DNA from: an uncultured Mediterraneibacter sp.
GTDB taxonomy: Bacteria; Bacillota; Clostridia; Lachnospirales; Lachnospiraceae
Length of the DNA: 64,000 nucleotides
Reading direction: 5' to 3'
NCBI GenBank assembly: GCA_934309345.1
Contig: CAKRDD010000014.1
Span: 23,223 to 87,222 of the forward strand
Below, in pieces: positions 16,497-25,483 of this stretch. Every line of letters begins with the position of its first letter. The first letter of the stretch is position 1. Below the pieces are notes generated by a model, which had not been told where the DNA came from, searched no databases, and saw only the letters and a program-made list of their open reading frames with translations. The translations under genes and the position numbers were made by a program.

Positions 16497-17519
16497 TTAA
16501 CTTATAATCATTTCTGCTTCTGTGTATATCTTAACTTTAGACATTGAGTACTGACGAATCTTTTTATCCAGTAAATCCATTGTAAGAAGAACACCTTCTG
16601 TGTCAGATATTCTCATTTGTACCAACTTTAGATCATGGTATATATAGTCAGGAATCTTACCAAATCCAACAACTTTCACTTCCTCTGGAATATTCACACC
16701 ATACTTTCGAAGCGCCGTCAACGCACCGATTGAAATATGTTGATTTTCAAATAATATTCCTTGCGGAAGCGGATTTTTTCTCAACCAGTCTAACAAAGTC
16801 TCCGTTATCTTTGGAATTTCATCTCCAAGATCAAGAATATGTTTTGCAGATGCAGTATCTCCGTTAGACTTTGTATTTAAAAACGCTTCCTTACGAACTC
16901 GATAATTATAACTATCTTTCCCTGTACAGAAATAATAAATGTCTGCTGCACCTTCCTTGTACAGATAATCCACGGCACTCTTTAACATCTGTCTATTATC
17001 TATACATACACTGCTATACCGGCTACCTGGAAGTTCACAGTCATAAAGAACCAATGGTTTTTTGATTCTTTCAAGTAGGTTTTGATCTTCTTCTTTTAAT
17101 TCGGTTCCAAAAAGAATAACGCCTGCCACAAAATCCATATTACATTCCGTAATTACTGCTTCCGTTTGCGCAATGTCATCATTCAAATACGTCACTCCAT
17201 AAAGATATCCAAGTCTTCTTGCCTCAGAATCAAACGTAGCAAGTACATCTGACCAAAGATCTGTTTCTGAATTACACACAACACCTTTGCTGTGATTAAC
17301 GATCACTACTTTGATCATCTGATTCACTGGATGGCCAGACACTGTAACGATATTCTCTTTTACCGGAATCACTCCGTTATTCTTCTTCATTTCTTCCAGA
17401 CATTCCAAAACCATTCTTTTGGTTTCTTCATTCACACCGGGTTTTCCATTCACTGCAAGCGAAACTGTTGCTTTGGAAACTCCGAGATGCCTTGCAATGT
17501 CTACCATCTTTATCTTCAT
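16497..17519 (-). CDS. LacI family transcriptional regulator
   Basis: The 340-residue protein starts with the LacI helix-turn-helix MVDIARHLGVSKATVSLAVNG (residues 5-25 approximately) and a hinge. A periplasmic-binding-like sensor domain follows, with motifs GVILFG, VCIDNRQ and PEEVKVVGFGKIPDY. It is 23 bases downstream of the P-loop ATPase gene and upstream of the two Old Yellow Enzyme genes, so it probably controls that pair. The effector is unknown. Confidence 0.9.
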   Translation of the reverse strand: MKIKMVDIARHLGVSKATVSLAVNGKPGVNEETKRMVLECLEEMKKNNGVIPVKENIVTVSGHPVNQMIKVVIVNHSKGVVCNSETDLWSDVLATFDSEARRLGYLYGVTYLNDDIAQTEAVITECNMDFVAGVILFGTELKEEDQNLLERIKKPLVLYDCELPGSRYSSVCIDNRQMLKSAVDYLYKEGAADIYYFCTGKDSYNYRVRKEAFLNTKSNGDTASAKHILDLGDEIPKITETLLDWLRKNPLPQGILFENQHISIGALTALRKYGVNIPEEVKVVGFGKIPDYIYHDLKLVQMRISDTEGVLLTMDLLDKKIRQYSMSKVKIYTEAEMIIS

Positions 17520-17542
17520 GTTATGCCTCGTTTTTTTCTATG

Positions 17543-18742
17543 TTATCTTTTTTCTTTCTTCCATTCTTTATATTCATTTAATCTCATGATAAAACCATCA
17601 AATTCCGGCACTGTGAAGTCAAGCTCTTTATATTTTACAGAATATATAATTCCTTTGTTGATCAATTGTGCTCTGGATGTAGAAATCGAAGTCACAGATT
17701 TTTTCATTACATTTGCAATATTAGCTATTGTACATGGTAATTCTCCACAGCTTACCATTGCAAATACAAATCTCTTATCTGCTTCAGAACATCTCTCATA
17801 ACGAACCTTGAAAAATCCATTGTCCAAAACTTGATAAAATTCTTCTATGCTGTTTTCCACATCTCGCAATGTGATTAGCTCTTCCTCTGCATTATTATAT
17901 ATAATCTGGCAGAACTGCTGAACAAAAAATGGATATCCCTTTGTCACTTCTATAATTTTCTCAACAGCAATTTCCTCATAATGAACCTTAAACTTGTCCG
18001 CAGGTATTTCGATTGCTTTTTTTACTTGTTCCTCATTTAAAGAACCAATTTCTTTATAAATAAACAGTCGTTCTGAGTATGATTTTTCTTCTGACAACAT
18101 TGTATAAATTTTCGGCAGGCCTGCGCCGATCACCATGATCGGATACCCTAATTGATTCGCTCTATGAAGCGCAGCAATCAATGCCCCCAATTCTCTCTGT
18201 TTCATATATTGAATTTCATCTATGAAAAAACAAATTGGTGTATCACTCTTGTATGCGGCTTCCCCTAATGTGGTAAACACATCTGTCAGACTTTGTGTAA
18301 GACTTCCTGAACTATATAATTCTTTTTCCTGTAATGATAAAGAAAATTTTGACTCATTCGGATCAAAGGAAACAACAAGTGCCTTGATTGCATCCAACGG
18401 TTTTTGAATCAAATTCTTAAAATTCTCCTTCACACTTAACTTTCTCAAAAATGCCTGTGAGCACGCAGCAATCTGAGAAATAAAGTCATTACGTTCTTCT
18501 ACTTCTATATGTTTACAGAAAATATCATTATCCTCTGCTATTTCTTGAAGCTTATTGATCAGAACAGTCTTTCCGACACCACGCAGACCACTAAAAATAA
18601 TGGATTGCGTTGGAATATTCATCGTTAATGCCTCAAAAATCTCGCTGATTTCTTCAATCTCTTTGTCTCGTCCGGCAAGGTAATTCGGCATTAAGCCTGC
18701 CCCCGGTCTATAAGGATTAATAATTTTGAACATCTTCTTCAC
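17543..18742 (-). CDS. P-loop (AAA/STAND-like) ATPase with C-terminal winged-helix region
   Basis: The 399-residue protein has a Walker A motif SGLRGVGKT near residue 51 and a Walker B motif ICFFIDEIQ near 167. The GAGLPKI segment near 205 fits the sensor-1 position of the archaeal-type ATPase family. The C-terminus (CTIANIANVMKKSVTSISTS) resembles a winged helix. Proteins of this class are predicted NTPases of unknown role, some linked to conflict or regulation. It has its own promoter and shares a transcript with the LacI gene. Confidence 0.75.
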   Translation of the reverse strand: MKKMFKIINPYRPGAGLMPNYLAGRDKEIEEISEIFEALTMNIPTQSIIFSGLRGVGKTVLINKLQEIAEDNDIFCKHIEVEERNDFISQIAACSQAFLRKLSVKENFKNLIQKPLDAIKALVVSFDPNESKFSLSLQEKELYSSGSLTQSLTDVFTTLGEAAYKSDTPICFFIDEIQYMKQRELGALIAALHRANQLGYPIMVIGAGLPKIYTMLSEEKSYSERLFIYKEIGSLNEEQVKKAIEIPADKFKVHYEEIAVEKIIEVTKGYPFFVQQFCQIIYNNAEEELITLRDVENSIEEFYQVLDNGFFKVRYERCSEADKRFVFAMVSCGELPCTIANIANVMKKSVTSISTSRAQLINKGIIYSVKYKELDFTVPEFDGFIMRLNEYKEWKKEKR

Positions 18743-19067
18743 CTCGTCTCTGAATTCATTATCGCATCTCGCTTCGTCTTGGTCAAGATAATTACGGTTA
18801 AAAGAATTTTGTCAAGTGTCATATTTATATAATTCTTTCCCTCAGATGGTGAAAATCTTGTCAAAGTTGTGATTGACGAATGCGACAAATTGTGCGAAAA
18901 TAAATACATATGGTGCAGGGAGAAAGAGTTTGTGGCAGGTGACAAATCAACTTCTCACCGCGCAGACAGTTCAGTGTTAAAAAATGATGCAGAGCTGTCA
19001 GTTTTTGTGCGAAAAAAATAGTGTACCGTATACGAAGAAAATCATACATATTGAAAGGAGTATTAAC
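18743..19067. other. Divergent intergenic region with repeated promoter-like motifs
   Basis: The stretch separates the minus-strand ATPase gene from the plus-strand NifU-like gene. It holds three TTGAC-type boxes on the minus strand and an 11-base direct repeat TTGTGCGAAAA at 18890-18900 and 19005-19015. No clear plus-strand promoter was found. The repeat may be an operator for the iron-sulfur gene pair. Confidence 0.4.
18758..18786 (-). promoter_or_regulatory. Promoter of the ATPase-lacI operon
   Basis: TTGACC (18786-18781) and GATAAT (18763-18758) have a 17-base spacer and lie just upstream of the ATPase start at 18742. Confidence 0.7.
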
Positions 19068-19760
19068 ATGATTTATTCACACGAAGTAGAAATGATGTGT
19101 CCGGTAGCCCAGGGCGTAAACCATGGCGCAGCTCCAATTCCAGAAGAAGCTAAATGGGTAAAGGCAAAAGAAATCAAAGATATCTCCGGACTTACACACG
19201 GTGTAGGCTGGTGTGCTCCACAGCAGGGTACTTGTAAGCTCACACTGAACGTAAAAGACGGAATCATCCAGGAGGCACTTGTTGAGACAATCGGATGTTC
19301 AGGAATGACACATTCCGCAGCTATGGCTTCTGAGATCCTTCCGGGAAGAACACTTCTTGAAGCTCTGAATACAGACCTTGTATGTGATGCTATCAACACA
19401 GCTATGAGAGAACTGTTCCTTCAGATTGTTTACGGAAGAACTCAGAGTGCATTCTCAGAGGACGGACTTCCGGTAGGAGCAGGACTTGAGGACCTTGGAA
19501 AAGGACTTCGTTCACAGGTTGGTACAATGTACGGAACACTGAAAAAAGGACCTCGTTATCTTGAGATGACAGATGGTTATGTAACAGGAATCGCACTGAA
19601 TGAAGATGATGAGATCATCGGATATCAGTTTGTAAACTTCGGTAAGATGATGGACTTCATCAAAGCTGGAGACGAGCCGGCTGTAGCGCTTGAGAAAGCT
19701 AAAGGACAGTACGGACGTGTTGACGATGCTGTTAAGATCATTGACCCAAGAAAAGAGTAA
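19068..19760 (+). CDS. NifU-like iron-sulfur cluster assembly scaffold protein
   Basis: Translation most likely starts at 19068 (MIYSHEVEMMCPVAQG) after the ribosome binding site AAAGGAG; an upstream ATG in frame lacks one. The 230-residue protein has the NifU/IscU-like core with cysteines in GVGWCAPQQGTC and VETIGCSGMTHSA. It pairs with the GGGtGRT gene 14 bases downstream, an arrangement I know from other anaerobic Firmicutes in which the role is unresolved. It probably builds or delivers clusters for a partner rather than serving general ISC assembly. Confidence 0.85.
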   Translation: MIYSHEVEMMCPVAQGVNHGAAPIPEEAKWVKAKEIKDISGLTHGVGWCAPQQGTCKLTLNVKDGIIQEALVETIGCSGMTHSAAMASEILPGRTLLEALNTDLVCDAINTAMRELFLQIVYGRTQSAFSEDGLPVGAGLEDLGKGLRSQVGTMYGTLKKGPRYLEMTDGYVTGIALNEDDEIIGYQFVNFGKMMDFIKAGDEPAVALEKAKGQYGRVDDAVKIIDPRKE

Positions 19761-19774
19761 GGAGGACTATTTCA

Positions 19775-20785
19775 ATGGCATTATTTGAATCATATGAAAG
19801 AAGAGAAAAACAGATTCTTGCAAAACTCGCTGAGTATGGAATCAACTCCATCGAAGAAGCTGCAGAAGTAACTAAAGCAGCTGGTCTTGACGTTTACAAG
19901 ATGGTTGAGGGAATTCAGCCAATCTGTTTCGAGAACGCTAAGTGGGCTTACACAGTAGGTGCTGCTATCGCAATCAAAAAGGGATGTACAAAGGCAGCTG
20001 ATGCAGCAGCAGCAATCGGAGAAGGACTTCAGTCTTTCTGTATTCCGGGATCTGTTGCAGATCAGAGAAAAGTTGGTCTTGGACATGGTAACCTTGGAAA
20101 AATGCTTCTTGAAGAAGATACAGAGTGCTTCGCATTCCTGGCTGGACACGAGTCATTCGCAGCAGCTGAGGGTGCTATCGGTATCGCTGAGAAAGCAAAC
20201 AAAGTTCGTAAAAAACCTCTGCGTGTTATCCTGAACGGTCTTGGAAAAGACGCTGCTCAGATTATTGCACGTATCAACGGATTTACATATGTTGAGACAG
20301 AGCTTGACTATCACACAGGAGAACTGAAAGAAGTATTCCGTAAAGCATACTCTGAAGGACTTCGTGCGAAAGTTAACTGCTACGGAGCTAACGACGTAGT
20401 AGAAGGTGTTAAGATCATGTGGAAAGAGAATGTAGACGTATCTATCACAGGTAACTCTACAAACCCTACAAGATTCCAGCACCCAGTAGCAGGAACATAT
20501 AAGAAAGAGCGTATCGAAGCTGGAAAGAAATACTTCTCAGTTGCTTCAGGTGGTGGTACAGGACGTACACTTCACCCAGACAACATGGCAGCTGGACCGG
20601 CTTCTTACGGAATGACAGATACAATGGGACGTATGCACTCTGATGCACAGTTCGCTGGATCTTCATCTGTACCGGCTCACGTTGAGATGATGGGACTTAT
20701 CGGAGCAGGAAACAACCCGATGGTTGGTATGACTGTTGCTGTAGCAGTTGCCGTAGAGGAAGCTGCAAAGGCTGGTAAATTCTAA
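19775..20785 (+). CDS. GGGtGRT protein
   Basis: The 336-residue protein is recognised by its naming motif ASGGGTGRTLHPDN near residue 262 and the glycine-rich end MMGLIGAGNNPMVGMTVAVA. It belongs to a family of unknown function that travels with a NifU-like scaffold. The ribosome binding site GGAGGA and 14-base spacing show tight coupling to the preceding gene. Codon use is strongly biased towards a few codons, like a highly expressed gene, in contrast to its neighbours. A terminator follows. A metal-cluster enzyme or carrier is plausible but unproven. Confidence 0.9.
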   Translation: MALFESYERREKQILAKLAEYGINSIEEAAEVTKAAGLDVYKMVEGIQPICFENAKWAYTVGAAIAIKKGCTKAADAAAAIGEGLQSFCIPGSVADQRKVGLGHGNLGKMLLEEDTECFAFLAGHESFAAAEGAIGIAEKANKVRKKPLRVILNGLGKDAAQIIARINGFTYVETELDYHTGELKEVFRKAYSEGLRAKVNCYGANDVVEGVKIMWKENVDVSITGNSTNPTRFQHPVAGTYKKERIEAGKKYFSVASGGGTGRTLHPDNMAAGPASYGMTDTMGRMHSDAQFAGSSSVPAHVEMMGLIGAGNNPMVGMTVAVAVAVEEAAKAGKF

Positions 20786-20823
20786 GAATAGACAAAAATA
20801 GTCATAAAAATAATCAAAAAATT

Positions 20824-20860
20824 AGGAGATATTCACAAGATGTGTTTATCTCCTTTTTTT
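20824..20860 (+). terminator. Terminator of the NifU-like/GGGtGRT operon
   Basis: AGGAGAT and ATCTCCT form the stem, followed by seven T on the plus strand. Confidence 0.85.
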
Positions 20861-21008
20861 AGTCAAAATATGGTTTCTGAATTATGTAAAAATTCACATA
20901 ACTCAGAAACTTTTGTTATTTTTGCATTCTTGAATCACACACGAAACTGCGATGGCAATATGTTAATATGTCCACAGAAGAATTTTCCTAACATAAACGA
21001 TAATAGTA

Positions 21009-21533
21009 CTACATCGGCATCTCTTCCACCAGACGTTCCTTCAGCATCTCCAATGCTGCTTTCACAGTATCCAGTCTGTTCTCCATCCGGCTTCCATTCC
21101 AACGACACTCTTTCACTGTCGTCTTTCCATTCAGATAACACCCGATATATACAAGACCAACCGGCTTTTCTTCTGTTCCACCTCCAGGTCCCGCAATTCC
21201 TGTTGCACTTAGTGCCGCGTCCGCATTCGCAGCCTTTGCCGCACCCTCAGCCATCTCATGTGCTGTCTGTTCGCTTACAGCGCCGTAAGTTTCAAGTGTC
21301 TTATGTGACACTTGCACAAGACGCTCTTTTGCCTCATTCGAATACGTAACATATCCCTCATTCAACACATCTGATGCTCCCGCCACATTGACTAACGTTC
21401 CTGCAATCAATCCACCTGTACAGGATTCTGCTGTGGTCACATGAAGCTTACGCTCTGCAAGAAGATCTACCACAACTTCTTCCAGACTTTTCTCACCTGC
21501 AGCTTTCTCTTTAAAAAACCACTCCAGATACAT
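21009..21533 (-). CDS. CinA C-terminal-domain protein (nicotinamide-nucleotide amidohydrolase type)
   Basis: The 174-residue protein contains the amidohydrolase core TTAESCTGGLIAG, SDVLNEGYVTYSNEAK and the late ATGIAGPGGGTEEKPVGLVY. This stand-alone CinA_C/PncC form deamidates nicotinamide mononucleotide back to nicotinate mononucleotide. The gene lies four bases after pgsA in the rimO-pgsA-cinA operon common in Firmicutes. Confidence 0.93.
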   Translation of the reverse strand: MYLEWFFKEKAAGEKSLEEVVVDLLAERKLHVTTAESCTGGLIAGTLVNVAGASDVLNEGYVTYSNEAKERLVQVSHKTLETYGAVSEQTAHEMAEGAAKAANADAALSATGIAGPGGGTEEKPVGLVYIGCYLNGKTTVKECRWNGSRMENRLDTVKAALEMLKERLVEEMPM

Positions 21534-21536
21534 CTC

Positions 21537-22079
21537 TTACATGCCTCCCTTTGTAAGAACCTCTCTGTTTGTCCACACATAGTCCACCAGAGAAATCACA
21601 GTAAGTGCTGTGGCGATCCAGATCAGTACTGTTCCAACCATGTCGAATACACCACCAAAATCAGCAATCAGAACAATGATCATTGCCATCTGGGAAACTG
21701 TCTTGAATTTTCCCCAGTAATTTGCTGCAATAACAACACCATTATCAGATGCTACCAGACGGAAGCCACTGATAATAAACTCTCTTGCAATAATAACAAT
21801 AACAACTGCTGTCGGAAGTTTTCCTGAAGGAATCAGACAGATCATTGCTGAGCAGACAAGAAGTTTATCTGCCAGCGGATCCATAAACTTTCCAAAATTT
21901 GTTACAAGATTGTATTTTCTTGCAATCTTACCATCCAGCATATCTGTCAGGCTTGCAACAATAAAAAGTACAAGCGCGATCCATTTATTCGCAGCTCCGC
22001 CTACATCTGTCAACATAAAGAAAACAAAAAACGGAACCATAATCACACGTAATACTGTTAATTTGTTTGGTAAATTCAT
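21537..22079 (-). CDS. pgsA: CDP-diacylglycerol-glycerol-3-phosphate 3-phosphatidyltransferase
   Basis: The 180-residue membrane protein carries the CDP-alcohol phosphotransferase motif in MLDGKIARKYNLVTNFGKFM followed by DPLADKLL, which supplies all conserved aspartates. It makes phosphatidylglycerol phosphate, the first step to phosphatidylglycerol and cardiolipin. About four to five membrane helices are visible. It is one base after rimO, so translation is coupled. Confidence 0.95.
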   Translation of the reverse strand: MNLPNKLTVLRVIMVPFFVFFMLTDVGGAANKWIALVLFIVASLTDMLDGKIARKYNLVTNFGKFMDPLADKLLVCSAMICLIPSGKLPTAVVIVIIAREFIISGFRLVASDNGVVIAANYWGKFKTVSQMAMIIVLIADFGGVFDMVGTVLIWIATALTVISLVDYVWTNREVLTKGGM

Positions 22080-22080
22080 A

Positions 22081-23403
22081 CTACATCAACTCTCCTATCA
22101 AATCATAATCTAATGCTCCGGTCACTTTAACCTTTGCAAAATCTCCGGAAATCAATTCTACGTCAGTATTGATAAAGATCAGGCCGTCTACATTCGGTGC
22201 ATCACGATAAGTTCTTCCAACGTAGGCATTCTCATCTGCGACTTTACCTTCGATCATGACAAGAACTTCTCTTCCAATCATGTCTTCCGCTTTATCGAAT
22301 GCAATTTCCTGCTGAAGTTCCATGATATCTGCCTGACGATTCTCTTTCACTTCTTCATCAATCTGATCTTCGAATGTGGCTGCCGGTGTATCTTCCTCCG
22401 GAGAATACGTAAATGCTCCAAGACGATCAAACTCGAGTGTGTCAATGAATTCCATCACCTCTTCATGCTGCTCCTGCGTCTCTCCCGGAAAACCTGTGAT
22501 CAGTGTTGTTCTAAGACAGATATCCGGAATTTCCTTACGAAGCTTCTGCACAATGTCAATCAGCTCCTGTTTTGAAGTTCTGCGTCCCATTCTCTTCAAG
22601 ATGGTATCATTCGCATGCTGGATTGGGAGATCAAGATAATGACAGATCTTCGGTTCTTCTTTCATTACCTGGATCAGTTCATCTGTGATTTCCTCCGGAT
22701 AACAATATAAAATACGGATCCAACGGATTCCACTGATCTTGCAAAGTTCACGGAGCAGCTTTGGAAGAGATTTCTCTCCATAAAGATCTTTTCCATAAAG
22801 CGTTGTCTCCTGAGCAACAAGAATCAATTCTTTTACGCCCTGCGCTGCCAGATCCTGTGCTTCTTTCAGAAGGCGTTCCATCGGCACACTTCTGAAGTTT
22901 CCACGGATTTTCGGAATGATGCAGTACGTACAATGTTTGTCACATCCTTCTGCGATCTTCAGATATGCAAAATGTCCTCCTGTTGTTACAAGACGCTTCG
23001 TCTCCGGTAATGGAAGAGCATCAAGGTCAGCTGTCATAACTTCATGTTGTCCGGCAAGTGCCGCATCTACCGCATCCAGAATGCGATCATATGCAGTTGT
23101 TCCAAGAACTTCATCTACCTCCGGAATCTCATCAAGAATCTCCTGACGATAACGCTCTGCCATACATCCTGTAACGATCAATGCCTTTGCACTGCCATTC
23201 TTCTTATATTCTGCCATCTCAAGAATATTCTGGATGCTTTCCTCTTTCGCATCATGGATAAAACAACAGGTGTTGATCACAATAATATCAGCCTCCTGTT
23301 CATCATTCGTCATCTCGTAACCTCTTGAAGCAAGCATTCCAAGCATTACTTCTGTATCCACCAGATTTTTATCACATCCTAAGGATATAAAAAGTATCTT
23401 CAT
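22081..23403 (-). CDS. rimO: Ribosomal protein S12 (Asp) methylthiotransferase RimO
   Basis: The 440-residue protein has the MTTase N-terminal domain (SLGCDKNLVDTEVMLG, with cysteines at positions typical of the first cluster), the radical SAM motif CDKHCTYCIIP and a C-terminal TRAM domain. The CDKNLVD form separates RimO from MiaB. It adds a methylthio group to an aspartate of ribosomal protein S12. It heads the rimO-pgsA-cinA operon. Confidence 0.96.
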   Translation of the reverse strand: MKILFISLGCDKNLVDTEVMLGMLASRGYEMTNDEQEADIIVINTCCFIHDAKEESIQNILEMAEYKKNGSAKALIVTGCMAERYRQEILDEIPEVDEVLGTTAYDRILDAVDAALAGQHEVMTADLDALPLPETKRLVTTGGHFAYLKIAEGCDKHCTYCIIPKIRGNFRSVPMERLLKEAQDLAAQGVKELILVAQETTLYGKDLYGEKSLPKLLRELCKISGIRWIRILYCYPEEITDELIQVMKEEPKICHYLDLPIQHANDTILKRMGRRTSKQELIDIVQKLRKEIPDICLRTTLITGFPGETQEQHEEVMEFIDTLEFDRLGAFTYSPEEDTPAATFEDQIDEEVKENRQADIMELQQEIAFDKAEDMIGREVLVMIEGKVADENAYVGRTYRDAPNVDGLIFINTDVELISGDFAKVKVTGALDYDLIGELM

Positions 23404-23512
23404 ATATTAGTAAAACCTCCTGGTCATCCTTTCTAAAAAAATATAAATAAATCTCACCTTCTGTGCATCATTTCATACATTCCATGCATGCACAAAACGT
23501 TCAACAACAACG

Positions 23513-23546
23513 TCAAAAGAGCAGATTGCATTTTCTGCATCTGCTC
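23513..23546 (-). terminator. Terminator of yicC-gmk-rpoZ
   Basis: GAGCAGAT-GCA pairs with TGC-AATCTGCTC on the minus strand, followed by TTTT. It lies directly after the rpoZ stop. Confidence 0.85.
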
Positions 23547-23562
23547 CGTTACTGTTCTGATT

Positions 23563-23808
23563 CTACTCTTCGTCAGTGTCCTCAGGTAAGATCTTAAGCT
23601 CACCTTCATTCAGTTCTTCGATTGCAATGGAAAGCGGCTTCTGTCCGTCTTTCACAGGTACAAGCGGAAGTTCTCCGGCGATCAGCTGTCTTGCACGCTT
23701 AGATGTAGCCATTACGATAGAATAACGGCTGTTTACAACCTTAGAATCTCCCTCTTCAACGTCTTTGTTAACTACTTTCATCAAGTCAGTATAAGATGGA
23801 TGCAGCAT
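23563..23808 (-). CDS. rpoZ: RNA polymerase omega subunit
   Basis: The 81-residue protein has the omega core YSIVMATSKRARQLIAG followed by the KPLSIAIEELNEGEL helix. It assists RNA polymerase assembly. It directly follows gmk, the standard Firmicute order. Confidence 0.95.
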   Translation of the reverse strand: MLHPSYTDLMKVVNKDVEEGDSKVVNSRYSIVMATSKRARQLIAGELPLVPVKDGQKPLSIAIEELNEGELKILPEDTDEE

Positions 23809-23809
23809 A

Positions 23810-24445
23810 TTAATTTTCTCCTTTCAACTCTTCCAATTCTTCTTTTATGTCATTCATAAAATTCACATTGCGTGAACTTCTGTGGTGTTCTCCCTGGATA
23901 ATAGAATGCATCTCTTCAACACAATCATCCAGTTCATCATTCACGACAAGATAGTCATAAGCACTCATTCCCTCTGCCTCTTCACAGGCACGGTTCATTC
24001 TGGATTCAATGACCTCCATCGTCTCTGTCCCTCTTCCTACCAGACGGGACTTCAGTTCTCTGGCATTCGGCGGTGTCACAAACATCAGAAGTGTATCCGG
24101 GAATTTCTCTTTCACTTTCAGTGCTCCCTGAATCTCAATCTCAAGAATCACATCTTTCCCTTCATCCAACATCTTCTCAACATATGCGCGCGGTGTGCCA
24201 TAATAGTTTTCCACGTATTTAGCATACTCTATCAATTCATTATTGGCAATCATTTTTTCAAATTTCTCCCTGGAAAGGAAGAAATATTCTCTGCCATCTA
24301 CTTCTCCATCACGTGGATTTCTCGTTGTTGCAGAGATGGATAAAGCATAATTCTCCGGATATTTTTTCATCAATTCTTTCATCAATGTACCTTTTCCGGC
24401 TCCTGAGAATCCGGATACGACAATCAAAATACCTTTCTTATTCAT
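23810..24445 (-). CDS. gmk: Guanylate kinase
   Basis: The 211-residue enzyme has a P-loop GFSGAGKGTL near residue 13, the GMP-binding SATTRNPRDGEVDGREYFF and the lid region. It phosphorylates GMP to GDP. Its position between yicC and rpoZ is conserved. Confidence 0.97.
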   Translation of the reverse strand: MNKKGILIVVSGFSGAGKGTLMKELMKKYPENYALSISATTRNPRDGEVDGREYFFLSREKFEKMIANNELIEYAKYVENYYGTPRAYVEKMLDEGKDVILEIEIQGALKVKEKFPDTLLMFVTPPNARELKSRLVGRGTETMEVIESRMNRACEEAEGMSAYDYLVVNDELDDCVEEMHSIIQGEHHRSSRNVNFMNDIKEELEELKGEN

Positions 24446-24464
24446 GATCCTGCCCTCTTTTACT

Positions 24465-25343
24465 CTATTCTATATTCTGTATCTGTTCTCTGATCTTCTC
24501 GATCTCTGTCTTCAGACTGATTGCATGATTGGAAACCTCGATATCATTCGCTTTAGACAAAATCGTATTTGCTTCACGATTCATCTCCTGCGCAATGAAA
24601 TCCAGCTTACGCCCGATTCCTTCTTTCTCCTCCAATGTTGCTCTCATATGCTGAATATGGCTCTTCAACCGCACAACTTCCTCATCTGTACAGATCTTAT
24701 CTGCATACAGAATCACTTCTGCTGCCAGACGGTTTTCTTCCATCTGTGTATCTGCCAGCAGCTCAGCTACCTTCTCTTCCAGCTTCTGTCGGTATTCTGC
24801 CACAATCTGTGGAGAACGTTCTTCTACCTCAGAGACTTCCTGTTCCAGAAATGTAAGCTTTGCAAGAATATCTTTCTTCAGGTTCTCACCCTCTGTTATT
24901 CTCGTCTCAACAAACTGTGCAAAAGCCCCTTCCAGTGCTTTCTTCAGTCCATTCCAAAGCTCCTCTTCATCTTCCACCTGCTCTTCCATCGTAAGAACTT
25001 CCGGAAATCTTGCAAGTGCAGATACGCTGATGTCATTTTCCAGCCCGAATTCTTCTTCCATCTGCTTAAAATATTTCATATATTCTGCCGCGATCAATGG
25101 ATTATATTTCACAGAGCTCTGCGCCTGTGACAGATCTTCATATGTAATAAAGATATCAACTTTCCCGCGGTTCGCATAGGACTTCAGAAGTGTCCGGATG
25201 GATGTTTCAAAAAAATTAAGTTTCTTCGGCATTCTGATGTTCACATCAAGATAACGGTGGTTTACACTCTTTAACTCAACGGTAAACTTCTTAGAATCCT
25301 GCTGAATCTCACATCTGCCAAAGCCTGTCATACTTTTGATCAT
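24465..25343 (-). CDS. yicC: YicC/YloC family endoribonuclease
   Basis: I chose the start at 25343 because MIKSMTGFGR is the invariant YicC N-terminus and AGAGG lies at proper spacing; an ATG nine bases earlier has its Shine-Dalgarno too close. The roughly 292-residue product keeps VELKSVNHRYLD near residue 24, the acidic centre, and the DUF1732-type C-terminus (GRKLDFIAQEMNREANTILS). E. coli YicC is an RNase. The gene heads the yicC-gmk-rpoZ operon. Confidence 0.92.
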   Translation of the reverse strand: MIKSMTGFGRCEIQQDSKKFTVELKSVNHRYLDVNIRMPKKLNFFETSIRTLLKSYANRGKVDIFITYEDLSQAQSSVKYNPLIAAEYMKYFKQMEEEFGLENDISVSALARFPEVLTMEEQVEDEEELWNGLKKALEGAFAQFVETRITEGENLKKDILAKLTFLEQEVSEVEERSPQIVAEYRQKLEEKVAELLADTQMEENRLAAEVILYADKICTDEEVVRLKSHIQHMRATLEEKEGIGRKLDFIAQEMNREANTILSKANDIEVSNHAISLKTEIEKIREQIQNIE

Positions 25344-25376
25344 TGTCTTCATCCTCTGTTTACTATAATCTAATCT

Positions 25377-25406
25377 ATTATACATCAAATGTTTGTAAAT
25401 GGTCAA
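25377..25406 (-). promoter_or_regulatory. Promoter of yicC-gmk-rpoZ
   Basis: TTGACC (25406-25401) and TATAAT (25382-25377) are 18 bases apart, giving a leader of about 30 bases. Confidence 0.75.
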
Positions 25407-25483
25407 CAAGTCTTTTATAAAGATTCGATTTATGTTACAATAAAAAAATATGAAAACAAACCTTTTATTCAGGAGGAAACAAT

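Noticed and set aside
24444..25130. Long plus-strand frame of 228 codons over yicC
   Set aside because: Shadow of yicC; the residues are rich in Cys, Phe, Leu and His, typical of antisense translation of coding sequence.
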